From positions 1-32,381 of the forward strand of contig JACRFY010000151.1 in NCBI GenBank assembly GCA_016212565.1: 32,381 bases of DNA. Direction: 5' to 3'. Position numbers and translations under genes: made by a program. Shown one piece after another: positions 1-7,960 of this stretch; position 1 is the first letter of the stretch; every line of letters starts with the position of its first letter. Source of the DNA: Magnetospirillum sp. GTDB taxonomy: Bacteria; Pseudomonadota; Alphaproteobacteria; Rhodospirillales; Magnetospirillaceae. The notes below the pieces were generated by a model that saw only the letters and a list, made by a program, of their open reading frames with translations, did not search any database and was not told the DNA's origin.

Positions 1-52
1 CCAGCAGGGCGGAAAGACCGCGTCCCAGATTCTTCCGCTTTTCCTCGGGCAC
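1..52 (-). CDS. parB: ParB chromosome partitioning protein, N-terminal fragment
   Basis: Only the first 17 codons are inside the window; the gene continues past the left edge. The visible peptide, read from a GTG at 52, is VPEEKRKNLGRGLSALL, matching the conserved ParB/Spo0J N-terminus (the GRGLSALL box that contacts and stimulates the ParA ATPase). The GTG lies 5 bases after the parA stop codon. A GGGAG sequence inside the end of parA gives a suitable ribosome binding site. An upstream in-frame CTG is possible but less likely. ParB is a CTP-dependent clamp that loads at parS, and four parS copies occur at 1424-3445. The assignment rests on position after parA and this short motif. Confidence 0.85.
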   Translation of the reverse strand, partial: MPEEKRKNLGRGLSALL

Positions 53-57
53 GGCGA

Positions 58-870
58 TCAGACTCCCGCCCGGATATCACGCTCGCGCTTCAGCACTTCG
101 CTGGCGAGGTGGATGTAGGCCTCCGACCCGCTGCTCTTCACGTCGTAGATCAGCACCGGCTTGCCGTGCGACGGGGCCTCGGAAATGCGGACGTTGCGCG
201 GGATCACCGTCTTGTAGACCTTGTCGCCGAAGTAGCCGCGAACGTCGTTGGCCACCATGTCGGAAAGGTTGTTGCGCTTGTCGAACATGGTCAGCACGAT
301 GCCCTGCAATTCCAGGGTCGGGTTGAAGGCCTGGCGCACCAGTTCGATGGTCTTCACCAGGTGGCTGATGCCTTCCAGGGCGAAAAACTCGCATTGCAGC
401 GGCACCATCACCGCATGGGCGGCGACCAGGGCATTCAGCGTCAGCAGGTTCAGCGACGGCGGGCAGTCGATCAGCACGTAGTCGTAGCCCGACACGGTGC
501 CGATGGCCTCGCGCAGACGGTTCTCGCGCCGCTCGGCCTCGACCAGTTCGATCTCGGCACCCGACAGGTCGACACCCGAGGGCACCAGCCACAATCCGGG
601 GATCTCGGTATCCAGCACCGACTCGGCCAGGGGGGCTTCGCCGATCAGGACATGATAGGAGTTGATGGCCCGGGCGGCGCGGTCGATGCCCAGACCGGTG
701 CTGGCATTGCCCTGCGGGTCGAGGTCGATGACCAGCACCTTGGCGCGGGTGGCCGCCATCGCCGTCGCCAGGTTGATGGCGGTGGTGGTCTTGCCGACGC
801 CACCCTTTTGGTTGGCAATGGCGATAATGCGGGTGGGCGTGGAGCTGCTGCTATCGCTCTGCTCGACCAC
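58..870 (-). CDS. parA: ParA chromosome partitioning ATPase
   Basis: A 270-residue Walker-type ATPase of the ParA/Soj/MinD family. Together with ParB and parS it moves the newly replicated origin region apart by cycling between nucleoid-bound ATP dimers and ADP monomers. The deviant Walker A motif KGGVGKTT is at residues 22-29, the Walker B region is VLIDCPPSLN, and the C-terminal part carries the usual RISEAPSHGKP box. The GTG start at 870 has an AGAGGT ribosome binding site about six bases upstream and overlaps the end of rsmG by 20 bases, so the two are probably translationally coupled. The length is normal for chromosomal ParA, and the order rsmG-parA-parB is the classic chromosomal arrangement, which argues against a plasmid locus. 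Confidence 0.97.
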   Translation of the reverse strand: MVEQSDSSSSTPTRIIAIANQKGGVGKTTTAINLATAMAATRAKVLVIDLDPQGNASTGLGIDRAARAINSYHVLIGEAPLAESVLDTEIPGLWLVPSGVDLSGAEIELVEAERRENRLREAIGTVSGYDYVLIDCPPSLNLLTLNALVAAHAVMVPLQCEFFALEGISHLVKTIELVRQAFNPTLELQGIVLTMFDKRNNLSDMVANDVRGYFGDKVYKTVIPRNVRISEAPSHGKPVLIYDVKSSGSEAYIHLASEVLKRERDIRAGV

Positions 871-1471
871 GGCGTACCTCTTTCAGATCCAGAATGGCGG
901 AAGCGGCATCCGTTAGAGAGGGGATGCGCTCGACCGTGATATGCCATTCTTTCTGCGCTGCGGTCAATTCGTCTTCGACCCCGCGACCCTTCAGAAACAG
1001 ACAAAAACCGTTTTCGGCGAGGTGAGGCGCGGCGAGATCGAGCAGCTTGCCCAACGGCGCTACGGCACGGGCGGTGATGAGGTCGGCCATCAATGGCGGC
1101 ACCGCCTCGGCGCGGGTGGCGTGGATGGTCACCGCGGTGCCGCTGACCCGAGCGGCCTCGCGCAGAAAGGCGGCCTTGCGGACGTCGCTCTCGATCAGGT
1201 GGACGTCGGGCGCGCCGAGGATCGCCAGGACCAACCCGGGAAAGCCGGCGCCTGAACCAAGGTCGACCGTGCGGTGGATCGCCCGGTGGGCAAGGTGGGG
1301 GAAAAGCTGCGCCGAATCGAGCATGTGACGCCGCCACAGATCCGGCACGGTGTCGGGGCCGATCAGGTTGATCCGGGCCTGCCATTTGACCAGAAGGTCG
1401 GCATAGGCGCGCAGGCGCTCCAGTGTTTCACGTGAAACAGATGTCGCCGCGGCGAAGTCGTCGGGTGTCAT
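851..1471 (-). CDS. rsmG: 16S rRNA (guanine(527)-N(7))-methyltransferase
   Basis: A 206-residue SAM-dependent methyltransferase (RsmG/GidB) that makes m7G527 in 16S rRNA. The SAM-binding motif VDLGSGAGFPG is at residues 69-79 and the N-terminal LLVKWQARINLIGP stretch is typical of the family. I chose the ATG at 1471, which has an AGGGAG ribosome binding site 5-6 bases away and gives the usual family length. The frame stays open up to 1534, but that extension would only translate a second parS site. Residues 11-16 (SVSRET) are encoded by a parS palindrome at 1424-1439, so this part of the protein is constrained by a DNA site. The gene lies in the mnmE-mnmG-rsmG-parA-parB series. Loss of RsmG is known to give low-level streptomycin resistance in several bacteria. 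Confidence 0.95.
   Translation of the reverse strand: MTPDDFAAATSVSRETLERLRAYADLLVKWQARINLIGPDTVPDLWRRHMLDSAQLFPHLAHRAIHRTVDLGSGAGFPGLVLAILGAPDVHLIESDVRKAAFLREAARVSGTAVTIHATRAEAVPPLMADLITARAVAPLGKLLDLAAPHLAENGFCLFLKGRGVEDELTAAQKEWHITVERIPSLTDAASAILDLKEVRRGRAER
1424..1439. promoter_or_regulatory. parS centromere site 1 (inside rsmG)
   Basis: The perfect 16-base palindrome TGTTTCACGTGAAACA matches the alphaproteobacterial and Bacillus parS consensus. It lies inside the rsmG coding sequence, where it encodes residues 11-16. ParB is expected to load here and spread. The assignment is by consensus plus the neighbouring parAB genes. Confidence 0.93.
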
Positions 1472-1492
1472 GCCCACTCCCTGTTGTGTGTT

Positions 1493-1508
1493 CGTTTCAC
1501 GTGAAACA
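1493..1508. promoter_or_regulatory. parS centromere site 2 (rsmG leader)
   Basis: The 14-base core GTTTCACGTGAAAC is intact at 1494-1507; the outer pair is C/A instead of T/A. The site lies just upstream of the rsmG ribosome binding site, between rsmG and mnmG. Confidence 0.9.
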
Positions 1509-1551
1509 CGATGGCTGGGTGGCGCCGCGGACACACCCCATGCATGGTGTC

Positions 1552-1567
1552 TGTTTCACGTGAAACA
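1552..1567. promoter_or_regulatory. parS centromere site 3 (mnmG-rsmG gap)
   Basis: A perfect copy of TGTTTCACGTGAAACA in the short gap just downstream of the mnmG stop codon (1575-1577). Its start is 59 bases from the start of site 2 and 128 bases from that of site 1, forming a tight cluster of three. Confidence 0.93.
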
Positions 1568-1574
1568 TCCATCT

Positions 1575-3437
1575 CTAGCCATGCCGCCGAACGTGACCGA
1601 GCAGGGCCGTCACCGCCGCCGGGGTGATGCCCGGCAGCCGTGCTGCCCCCGCCAGCGTTTCCGGTCGCGCCGCCTTCAGCTTCAGACGCACCTCCGTCGA
1701 CAGCGAGCCGATGGCGTCGTAGTCGAGGTCATCGGGCAGCGACAGCCCCTCCTCGCGACGATAGGCCTGGATGTCGGCCTCCTGGCGCTGAAGGTGTCCT
1801 TGATAGCCGCCCTCGATCGCCAGCTGCGCCGCCGCCGCCGCATCAAGACCACCCAGCTCCGGCCAAACCTCGCACAGCCGTTCGAGCGTGATGTCGGGAT
1901 AGGCCAACAACTCCCAGGCCGACCGGACCACCCCGTCCTGGTTCACGCCCAACCCCTGGCGACGCAATGCCGTCGGCGATGCCCGCAAGCTGTGCAACAT
2001 CGCCCTCCCCGCCGCGATCGCCTCGGCCTTGGCGGCGAATGCCGTGCCCCGTTCGTCACCGACACATCCCGCGGCAATCCCCCGCGGGGTCAGGCGCAGA
2101 TCGGCATTGTCGGCCCGCAATACCAGCCGGTACTCGGCCCGCGAGCTGAACATGCGATAGGGCTCCGTGGTCCCCAGCGTCACCAGATCATCGACCAGCA
2201 CGCCGATATAGGCGTCGGCGCGATCGAGGATCAACGGTGCCTCGCCTCCCACCTGGCGCGCGGCGTTGATGCCGGCGACGATCCCCTGCCCGCCCGCCTC
2301 CTCATAGCCGGTGGTGCCGTTGATCTGGCCGGCGAGGAACAGACCCCCGACGCGGCGGGTCTCCAAGGACCGATGCAGCTCGCGCGGATCGACGAAGTCG
2401 TACTCGATGGCATAGCCGGGACGCAGCATCACCACCTGCTCCAGCCCGGGGATGGTCTTCAGCAACGCGCTTTGCACATCCGCGGGAAGTGAAGTGGAGA
2501 TGCCGTTGGGATAGACGGTGGGGTCGTCCAACCCCTCCGGTTCCAGGAAGATCTGGTGGCGCGGTTTGTCGGCAAACCGGACCACCTTGTCCTCGATCGA
2601 CGGGCAATAGCGCGGACCGGTGCTCTGGATCTGCCCCGAATACATCGGCGCCCGATGCAGATTGGCCCGGATCAGAGCATGGCTGGCCGCGGTAGTGTGG
2701 GTAATGCCGCACGCCACCTGTGGGATGGTGATGCGCGTGTTGAGGAACGAGAACGGCACCGGCGGATCGTCGCCGGCCTGCATCTCCAGGCCGTCCCAGG
2801 CGATGGTCCGTCCGTCGAGCCGGGCCGGCGTTCCCGTCTTCAGACGGCCAAGGACAAAGCCATGGCGGGACAGGGTTCGCGACAGACCGTAGCTCGGTGC
2901 GTCGCCAACCCGCCCCGCCGGCCATTGCCGTTCCCCGCAATGAACGATGCCGCGCAGGAACGTGCCGGTGGTCAGCACCACCGCACCGCAGCCGATCCGC
3001 GATCCATCGGCCAGGACGACCCCGACCACCCGCCCGTTCGTGACCAGCAGATCCTCGGCCGCCCCCGTCATCAGGATCAGATTGGCCTGTGCCTCCAGCA
3101 GCGACCGCATCGCTTGGCGGTACAATTTGCGGTCGGCCTGCGCCCGCGGCCCCTGCACCGCCGGTCCCTTGCTGCGGTTGAGGATGCGGAACTGGATGCC
3201 GGCACGGTCGATGGCCCGCCCCATCAGGCCGTCGAGCGCATCGATCTCGCGCACCAACTGACCCTTAGCCAAGCCGCCAATGGCCGGATTGCAGGACATC
3301 TCGCCCAAGGTTTCCAGCCGCTGCGACAACAAAACCGTCGCGGCACCGACCCGGGCCGCCGCCGCCGCCGCCTCGCACCCGGCGTGGCCGCCACCGATTA
3401 CCACCACATCGACCGTGTGGTCCCAAACCTGTTTCAC
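1575..3437 (-). CDS. mnmG: tRNA uridine-5-carboxymethylaminomethyl(34) synthesis enzyme MnmG
   Basis: A 620-residue FAD enzyme (GidA) that, in complex with MnmE, installs the cmnm5 group on wobble uridine 34 of several tRNAs. The N-terminal dinucleotide-binding motif [10 protein letters not shown] begins at residue 15. The conserved SCNPAIGG and GTFLRG segments and the C-terminal [10 protein letters not shown] helical region are all present, and the length is normal. The start is a GTG at 3437, preceded by AGGAGAGG about eight bases away. It lies 15 bases after the mnmE stop (3453), so mnmE and mnmG form one operon. The start codon is inside a parS palindrome (3430-3445). Whether ParB binding affects expression is unknown. 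Confidence 0.97.
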   Translation of the reverse strand: MKQVWDHTVDVVVIGGGHAGCEAAAAAARVGAATVLLSQRLETLGEMSCNPAIGGLAKGQLVREIDALDGLMGRAIDRAGIQFRILNRSKGPAVQGPRAQADRKLYRQAMRSLLEAQANLILMTGAAEDLLVTNGRVVGVVLADGSRIGCGAVVLTTGTFLRGIVHCGERQWPAGRVGDAPSYGLSRTLSRHGFVLGRLKTGTPARLDGRTIAWDGLEMQAGDDPPVPFSFLNTRITIPQVACGITHTTAASHALIRANLHRAPMYSGQIQSTGPRYCPSIEDKVVRFADKPRHQIFLEPEGLDDPTVYPNGISTSLPADVQSALLKTIPGLEQVVMLRPGYAIEYDFVDPRELHRSLETRRVGGLFLAGQINGTTGYEEAGGQGIVAGINAARQVGGEAPLILDRADAYIGVLVDDLVTLGTTEPYRMFSSRAEYRLVLRADNADLRLTPRGIAAGCVGDERGTAFAAKAEAIAAGRAMLHSLRASPTALRRQGLGVNQDGVVRSAWELLAYPDITLERLCEVWPELGGLDAAAAAQLAIEGGYQGHLQRQEADIQAYRREEGLSLPDDLDYDAIGSLSTEVRLKLKAARPETLAGAARLPGITPAAVTALLGHVRRHG

Positions 3438-3445
3438 GTGAAACG
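3430..3445. promoter_or_regulatory. parS centromere site 4 (on the mnmG start codon)
   Basis: The core GTTTCACGTGAAAC is intact at 3431-3444; the outer pair is T/G. The central CACGTG supplies the GTG start codon of mnmG on the minus strand (3437-3435), so centromere site and translation start are the same bases. It is about 1.9 kb from the other three sites. Confidence 0.9.
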
Positions 3446-3452
3446 TCCTCTC

Positions 3453-4778
3453 CTACTTGCCAATGCAGAAATCGCGGAACACCACGTCCAACAGTTCTTC
3501 GACATCGATCCGACCGGTGATGCGCCCCAAGGCCCGGCCGGCCAGACGCAGTTCCTCGGCCGCCAGTTCGACCTCCCGCCGGGTAACGAAGCGGTGGAGC
3601 GCCGCCAGACAGGACTCGACCGCCGCTCGATGCCGGGCCCGAGTGAGCACAGCCCCCGGCCCGACGGCAAAGCGATCTGCCACCATCGTCTCCAACACCA
3701 CCAGCAGCGTCTCGATTCCGACTCCGCTCAAGGCCGAAACCGCCACCACCGTTGCCCCGTCCATCCGTTCGGGCACCGGACGACACGCGCGGTCGATTTT
3801 ATTGACCACCGCCAGCCCTGCCGGACCCATGGCCGCCACCGTGGCCGCATCCCGTTCAGGCAGAAGCGTTCCGTCGAAGATCGCCAGCGTGATGTCCGCA
3901 GATTCGGCCCGGGCCAATGCCCGACGGATTCCTTCCGCCTCCACCTCTCCCGCCGCCTCGCGCAAACCGGCGGTATCGGCCAGGATCACCGGCCAGCCGC
4001 CCAAATCGAGGTGGACCTCGATAACGTCGCGTGTCGTCCCGGCGGTCGCCGAGACGATCGCCGCCTCACGCCCGGCGATACGATTGACCAGACTCGACTT
4101 GCCGGCATTGGGCGCCCCGATCACCGCAATGTGGACCCCGTCGCGAAGGCGCTCTCCCCGCGCGCCGTTGACCAGGGCCGCCGTCATCTCCGCCGTCAAG
4201 CCATCGACCAGAGCAAGCGCCCGCTCGCCGATGCCGTCGGGAAGATCCTCGTCAGAGAAATCGATGGCCGCCTCGACCAGGGCGGCGGCGGTGACCAGGC
4301 GGGCTCGCCACCCCTCCACCAACCGTTCGAGGCTTCCGTCCATCTGCCGCAGCGCCTGCCGACGCTGGGCGGCGGTTTCGGCATCGACCAAATCGGCAAT
4401 CGCCTCGGCGCGGGTCAGGTCAAGCTTCCCGGCCATGAAGGCGCGACGGGAAAACTCCCCCGCTTCCGCCGGCCGCAAGCCAAGACCGAGAAGGGCCGCC
4501 GCCATCGCCCGCGTCACCGCCCGGCCGCCATGGAGATGCAGTTCGACCACATCCTCGCCGGTAAAGCTGGCCGGGCCGGGAAACCACAGCGCCAAGCCAT
4601 CGTCGAGAACCTCATCGGCCTCCGTCAAGACCACCCGCGTCGCCCGCCGCGGCGGCGGAAGCCCCCGTCCGGACAAACGTGTCAACGCCTCCCCCGCCCG
4701 TGGGCCGGACAGGCGAAATACGGCGATGCCGGCCCGGCCAGCGCCGCTGGCGAGGGCGAAGATGGTGTCGTCGGTCAT
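3453..4778 (-). CDS. mnmE: tRNA uridine-5-carboxymethylaminomethyl(34) synthesis GTPase MnmE
   Basis: A 441-residue GTPase (TrmE/ThdF), partner of MnmG in wobble-uridine modification. Three parts are visible: an N-terminal formyl-THF-binding domain (DTIFALASGAGRAGIAVFRLSGP), a helical domain, and an inserted G domain with GAPNAGKSSLVN, the G2/G3 region TAGTTRDV and DTAGLR, and NKID. The C-terminus is CIGK, the expected C-x-G-K signature with the catalytic cysteine at residue 438. I chose the ATG at 4778 because MTDDTIFALA aligns with family N-termini. An open extension to 4814 overlaps a hairpin and adds nothing conserved. No strong ribosome binding site precedes the ATG. The hairpin just upstream (4801-4824) may end the transcript of the ferredoxin gene or attenuate this one. 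Confidence 0.96.
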   Translation of the reverse strand: MTDDTIFALASGAGRAGIAVFRLSGPRAGEALTRLSGRGLPPPRRATRVVLTEADEVLDDGLALWFPGPASFTGEDVVELHLHGGRAVTRAMAAALLGLGLRPAEAGEFSRRAFMAGKLDLTRAEAIADLVDAETAAQRRQALRQMDGSLERLVEGWRARLVTAAALVEAAIDFSDEDLPDGIGERALALVDGLTAEMTAALVNGARGERLRDGVHIAVIGAPNAGKSSLVNRIAGREAAIVSATAGTTRDVIEVHLDLGGWPVILADTAGLREAAGEVEAEGIRRALARAESADITLAIFDGTLLPERDAATVAAMGPAGLAVVNKIDRACRPVPERMDGATVVAVSALSGVGIETLLVVLETMVADRFAVGPGAVLTRARHRAAVESCLAALHRFVTRREVELAAEELRLAGRALGRITGRIDVEELLDVVFRDFCIGK

Positions 4779-4800
4779 GGGGGATAGAAAAGCACTAATG

Positions 4801-4824
4801 GCGACGGCGACCAAGCGCCGTCGC
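4801..4824 (-). terminator. Hairpin between ferredoxin gene and mnmE, possible terminator
   Basis: A perfect 9-base inverted repeat, GCGACGGCG and CGCCGTCGC, with a 6-base loop. Read on the minus strand it follows the ferredoxin gene and is followed after about nine bases by GCTTTTCT. The U run is short and displaced, so it may be a weak terminator or an attenuator before mnmE. Confidence 0.5.
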
Positions 4825-4835
4825 GTCCCCGTCGC

Positions 4836-5189
4836 TCAAACGCTGATCACCGGCTGGTCGTCGGGGTGAAGAATCAACCGCTCCACCCGTCCGCCCTCGA
4901 TCAGATGGACGCGCAAGATCTCGTCGACATCGTCGGTGTTGCGGATGGTGTACCACACCCCCTCGGGATAGATCACCACCACCGGCCCCAGCTCGCAGCG
5001 GTCCAGACAGCCGGCGGAATTGATCCGTACTCCGTCGAGCTTCAACTCCTTGGCCCGTGCCTTCATGTAGTCGCGCAAGGCTTCTCCGCCCCGGCCGGCG
5101 CACGATCCCCGTGGGTGGCTATCGGGACGGCGATTGGTGCAGGCGAAGACGTGGACCCGGTAGTAGGGCGGAGGATCCCGGTCGATCAT
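4836..5189 (-). CDS. (2Fe-2S) thioredoxin-like ferredoxin domain protein
   Basis: A 117-residue protein resembling the thioredoxin-like 2Fe-2S ferredoxins (related to the 24 kDa subunit of NADH dehydrogenase). Four cysteines fall in the expected pattern: C17 in ACTNRRP, C30 in SCAGRGG, and C61 and C65 in GCLDRCELGP. The following VVIYPEGVWY strand is also typical. Proteins of this type are presumed electron carriers, but the partner is not known for most. The ATG at 5189 overlaps the stop codon of the upstream DUF6489-like gene (ATGA), so the two are translationally coupled. No signal peptide is seen, so it is probably cytoplasmic. Confidence 0.88.
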   Translation of the reverse strand: MIDRDPPPYYRVHVFACTNRRPDSHPRGSCAGRGGEALRDYMKARAKELKLDGVRINSAGCLDRCELGPVVVIYPEGVWYTIRNTDDVDEILRVHLIEGGRVERLILHPDDQPVISV

Positions 5190-5434
5190 TTGCCGTCCCG
5201 CCGACCCATGGAGGCGAACTGCGCCCAGAACATCTTTTGCAACTGCTCGAAATTCTGCACCCCGGCGGGCAGCCAGGTCTTGATCATCGTCTCCGGGTCC
5301 ATGGCCGCCAGGGTCGAGAGCATGCGCTCCTCGACCTGGCGCATCAGGACCTCTTGAACCGGCTTCACGTCGGGGAGGCCAAGGAAGTCGCGCGCCTCTT
5401 CGGGCGTACAATCGACGTCGATGGTGAATTTCAT
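5186..5434 (-). CDS. DUF6489-like small conserved protein
   Basis: An 82-residue soluble protein starting MKFTIDVDCTPEEARDFLGL. The pattern (short beta strand, then a helix with LPDVKPVQEVL, then an amphipathic helix containing PETMIKTWLPAGVQNFEQLQKMFW) resembles a small alphaproteobacterial family of unknown function that I recall as DUF6489; I could not check this. It is the first gene of a two-gene unit with the ferredoxin (4-base ATGA overlap). The frame remains open far upstream on the antisense of the next gene, but conserved sequence begins at the ATG at 5434. No function is proposed. Confidence 0.75.
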   Translation of the reverse strand: MKFTIDVDCTPEEARDFLGLPDVKPVQEVLMRQVEERMLSTLAAMDPETMIKTWLPAGVQNFEQLQKMFWAQFASMGRRDGK

Positions 5435-5539
5435 GGGCTTACGCTTTCGGCTTGCGATTCGGGACCGGCGATCCAAACTAAGCTTTCGACCCCGGCCGTG
5501 CAACGGCTGCTCCGTCCTCTGCCCACAGGACCTAGCCCC

Positions 5540-7477
5540 ATGGCCAATCGCCTCGCCGACGAGACCAGCCCCTACCTTCTTCAACACCGCGACAATCCAG
5601 TCGATTGGTGGCCATGGGGCCCGGAGGCTCTGGCGGAAGCCAAGGCGACCAATCGCCCGATCCTGCTGTCGGTCGGCTATGCCGCCTGCCATTGGTGCCA
5701 CGTGATGGCCCACGAGTGTTTCGAAAATCCCGCCATCGCCGCCGAAATCAACCGTCTGACCATACCGATCAAGATCGACCGCGAGGAACGGCCCGACCTC
5801 GATGCAATCTACCAGCAGGCCTTGGGACTGATGGGTCAACACGGCGGCTGGCCGCTGACCATGTTTCTGAACCCCGAGGGAGCCCCGTTCTGGGGCGGTA
5901 CCTACTTCCCCCCAACCCCCCGCTACGGCCGCCCCGGCTTCCCCGAAATGTTGCGGGCGGTGGTCGAGACCTGGCAGCGCCAGCCCGACAAAATCGCCGC
6001 CAACGTGGCCGTCCTCACCGACGCCCTGTCCAATGCCACGCGAATGCCGGCCGGGATCGCGTTGTCCATGTCGTTGCTCGATCAGGGAGCCATGCAGTTG
6101 CTGCAAGCGGTGGATTTCGTCCACGGCGGATTGGGGGGAGCGCCCAAATTCCCCCAGCCACGGTTGTTCGATTTCCTGTGGCGGGCCCATTTGCGCACCG
6201 GCGAGCCCCGCCTGTATCGCGCCGTGACGGTGACACTCGATGCCCTGTGCCGGGGCGGCATCTATGACCATCTCGGCGGCGGATTCATGCGCTATGCCAC
6301 CGACGACACTTGGCTGGTGCCTCACTTCGAGAAGATGCTCTACGACAATGCCCAGTTGATCGACCTGCTGACCTTGGTCTGGCAGCGCACCGGTACGCCG
6401 CTCTATCGTACCCGGGTGGCGGAGACGGTGACCTGGCTGCAGCGCGAGATGATCGCCGAGGGCGGCGCCTTCGCCTCTTCGCTCGATGCCGACAGCGAGG
6501 GTGGCGAGGGCGCGTTCTACACTTGGCAGGATGCCGAGATCGACCGCCTGCTGCCCCCTGCCCTCGCCTCGCGTTTCAAGGCCGCCTATGACGTTGCCCC
6601 CGGCGGCAATTGGGAGGGACGTTCTATCCTCAATCTCCGCGGCCCGATCGACGCGGAGCTCGGTGACGCCCGGGCGACGTTGCTCGAGGCTCGTGCCGCC
6701 CGCCTCCGTCCCGGCCGCGACGACAAGGTCCTCGCCGATTGGAACGGCCTGACGATTGCGGCCCTCGCCAATGCGGCCTTCGTCTTCGCCCAGCCCGCCT
6801 GGCTGGAGATGGCCCGCACCGCATACGACACGGTGCGGCGGGTCATGGCCCTGCCCGACGGACGCCTCGCCCACGCCATGCGCCTGGGTCGTGTGCGGCC
6901 GGTCGGACTGCTCGACGACCTTGCGGCAATGAGCCGCGCCGCCCTGGTTCTGCACGAGATGACCGGCGAAACCTCCTTCCTCGATCACGCCCGCGTCTGG
7001 GCGGCGGCGGCCGACCGTTTCCATTGGGATGAGGAGACCGGTGGCTGGTTCCAGACCGTTGCCACCGCCGACATCCTGGTCCGACCCAAATCTCCGCATG
7101 ATTCCGCTGTTCCGTCGGCCAACGGCGTGATGGCCGAGGTCAATGCCCGCCTGTGGCTGTTGACCGGCGACGATTCCTATCGCCGCCGTGCCGAAGCGGC
7201 CATAGCCGCCTTTTCCGGTCTGGTGCCGGAGCATTTCGCCAACCTGCCGTCGCTCCTCGCCGCCTTCGAGCAACTGGCGTTGCCGGTGCAAATTTCGATC
7301 ACCGGCACGCCCGCCGAGCCCCTGCTGCGAGCCGTCGCCGCCACCTCGCTACCGACGCGCCAACTCAGCCGCGGCAACGGCAGTGCCACCGCCACCGCCA
7401 CCGTCTGCCGCGCTGCCGTCTGTTTGCCGCCCTTCACCGACGCTGCCCGGTTGCGGGAGGCCCTGCAAGGGCGTTAA
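5540..7477 (+). CDS. Thioredoxin domain-containing protein, YyaL/SSP411 family (DUF255)
   Basis: A 645-residue cytoplasmic protein with an N-terminal thioredoxin-like domain (about residues 1-165) and a C-terminal alpha/alpha-barrel resembling glycosidases and epimerases. The family signature RLADETSPYLLQH is at the start. The CxxC motif is C50-H-W-C53 (CHWCHVMAHECFENP), and the GGWPLTMFLNP and GGTYFPP segments follow. Length and architecture match the bacterial YyaL/SSP411 family (DUF255). The biochemical function is not firmly established, and a redox role is inferred only from the CxxC. The start is the ATG at 5540, the only one matching family N-termini. It is followed closely by ogt (10 bases) and probably shares its transcript. 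Confidence 0.93.
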   Translation: MANRLADETSPYLLQHRDNPVDWWPWGPEALAEAKATNRPILLSVGYAACHWCHVMAHECFENPAIAAEINRLTIPIKIDREERPDLDAIYQQALGLMGQHGGWPLTMFLNPEGAPFWGGTYFPPTPRYGRPGFPEMLRAVVETWQRQPDKIAANVAVLTDALSNATRMPAGIALSMSLLDQGAMQLLQAVDFVHGGLGGAPKFPQPRLFDFLWRAHLRTGEPRLYRAVTVTLDALCRGGIYDHLGGGFMRYATDDTWLVPHFEKMLYDNAQLIDLLTLVWQRTGTPLYRTRVAETVTWLQREMIAEGGAFASSLDADSEGGEGAFYTWQDAEIDRLLPPALASRFKAAYDVAPGGNWEGRSILNLRGPIDAELGDARATLLEARAARLRPGRDDKVLADWNGLTIAALANAAFVFAQPAWLEMARTAYDTVRRVMALPDGRLAHAMRLGRVRPVGLLDDLAAMSRAALVLHEMTGETSFLDHARVWAAAADRFHWDEETGGWFQTVATADILVRPKSPHDSAVPSANGVMAEVNARLWLLTGDDSYRRRAEAAIAAFSGLVPEHFANLPSLLAAFEQLALPVQISITGTPAEPLLRAVAATSLPTRQLSRGNGSATATATVCRAAVCLPPFTDAARLREALQGR

Positions 7478-7486
7478 GCTACCGCC

Positions 7487-7945
7487 ATGCCACAGCTCTC
7501 ATTCAACAGCCCCATCGGACCCTTGGCCATCGCCGAGGAGGACGGCCGCATCGTTTCCATCGATTGGGGTTGGCCCCCGGACAGTGAGGAGACGCCTCTT
7601 CTCCTGCGCGCCCGCGACCAGTTGGAAGCCTATTTCACCGGCACCCTGCGGGCCTTCGATCTGCCGCTCGACCCGCCCGGTACCGCTTTTCAACGCCGCG
7701 TGTGGGCGGCTCTACAGCGAATTCCCTTTGGCGCCGTCAAAACCTATGGCGCCCTGGCCGCCGAGTTGGGAACCGCTCCGCGCGCCTTGGGCGGCGCTTG
7801 CGGTCGCAACCCGATCCCCATCGTCATCCCCTGCCATCGTGTCCTCGGCACCAACGGCAGCCTGGGCGGCTATTCCGGCCTCGATGGCGTCGATACCAAA
7901 CGCTTTCTGCTCGAACTCGAAGGCGTCCTGACGCCGGTCGCCTGA
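7487..7945 (+). CDS. ogt: Methylated-DNA-[protein]-cysteine S-methyltransferase
   Basis: A 152-residue suicide DNA-repair enzyme that transfers the methyl group of O6-methylguanine (and O4-methylthymine) to its own cysteine. The active-site PCHR motif is present with C116. The helix-turn-helix region RVWAALQRIPFGAVKTYGALA and the downstream GGYSG loop are typical. The length fits the small Ogt-type enzymes without the Ada regulatory domain. It starts with ATG ten bases after the previous stop, and the next gene begins 15 bases after its stop, so the three plus-strand genes form one likely operon. Ogt or Mgt would be equally valid names. Confidence 0.94.
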   Translation: MPQLSFNSPIGPLAIAEEDGRIVSIDWGWPPDSEETPLLLRARDQLEAYFTGTLRAFDLPLDPPGTAFQRRVWAALQRIPFGAVKTYGALAAELGTAPRALGGACGRNPIPIVIPCHRVLGTNGSLGGYSGLDGVDTKRFLLELEGVLTPVA

Positions 7946-7960
7946 TCTCGGAGGTTGGCC

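Noticed and set aside
1472-1534. Longer rsmG start giving an N-terminal extension containing VSRET
   Set aside because: The extension only translates parS site 2. The ATG at 1471 has a good ribosome binding site and gives the usual family length.
2556-4787. A very long plus-strand open frame (about 740 codons) opposite mnmG and mnmE
   Set aside because: It is antisense to two certain genes, has low-complexity arginine, proline, glutamine and histidine-rich translation and no family motif. High GC content creates such frames.
5435-7291. Minus-strand open frame running from inside the YyaL-type gene into the DUF6489-like gene
   Set aside because: Only the last 82 codons resemble a real protein; the rest is antisense to a well-supported gene.
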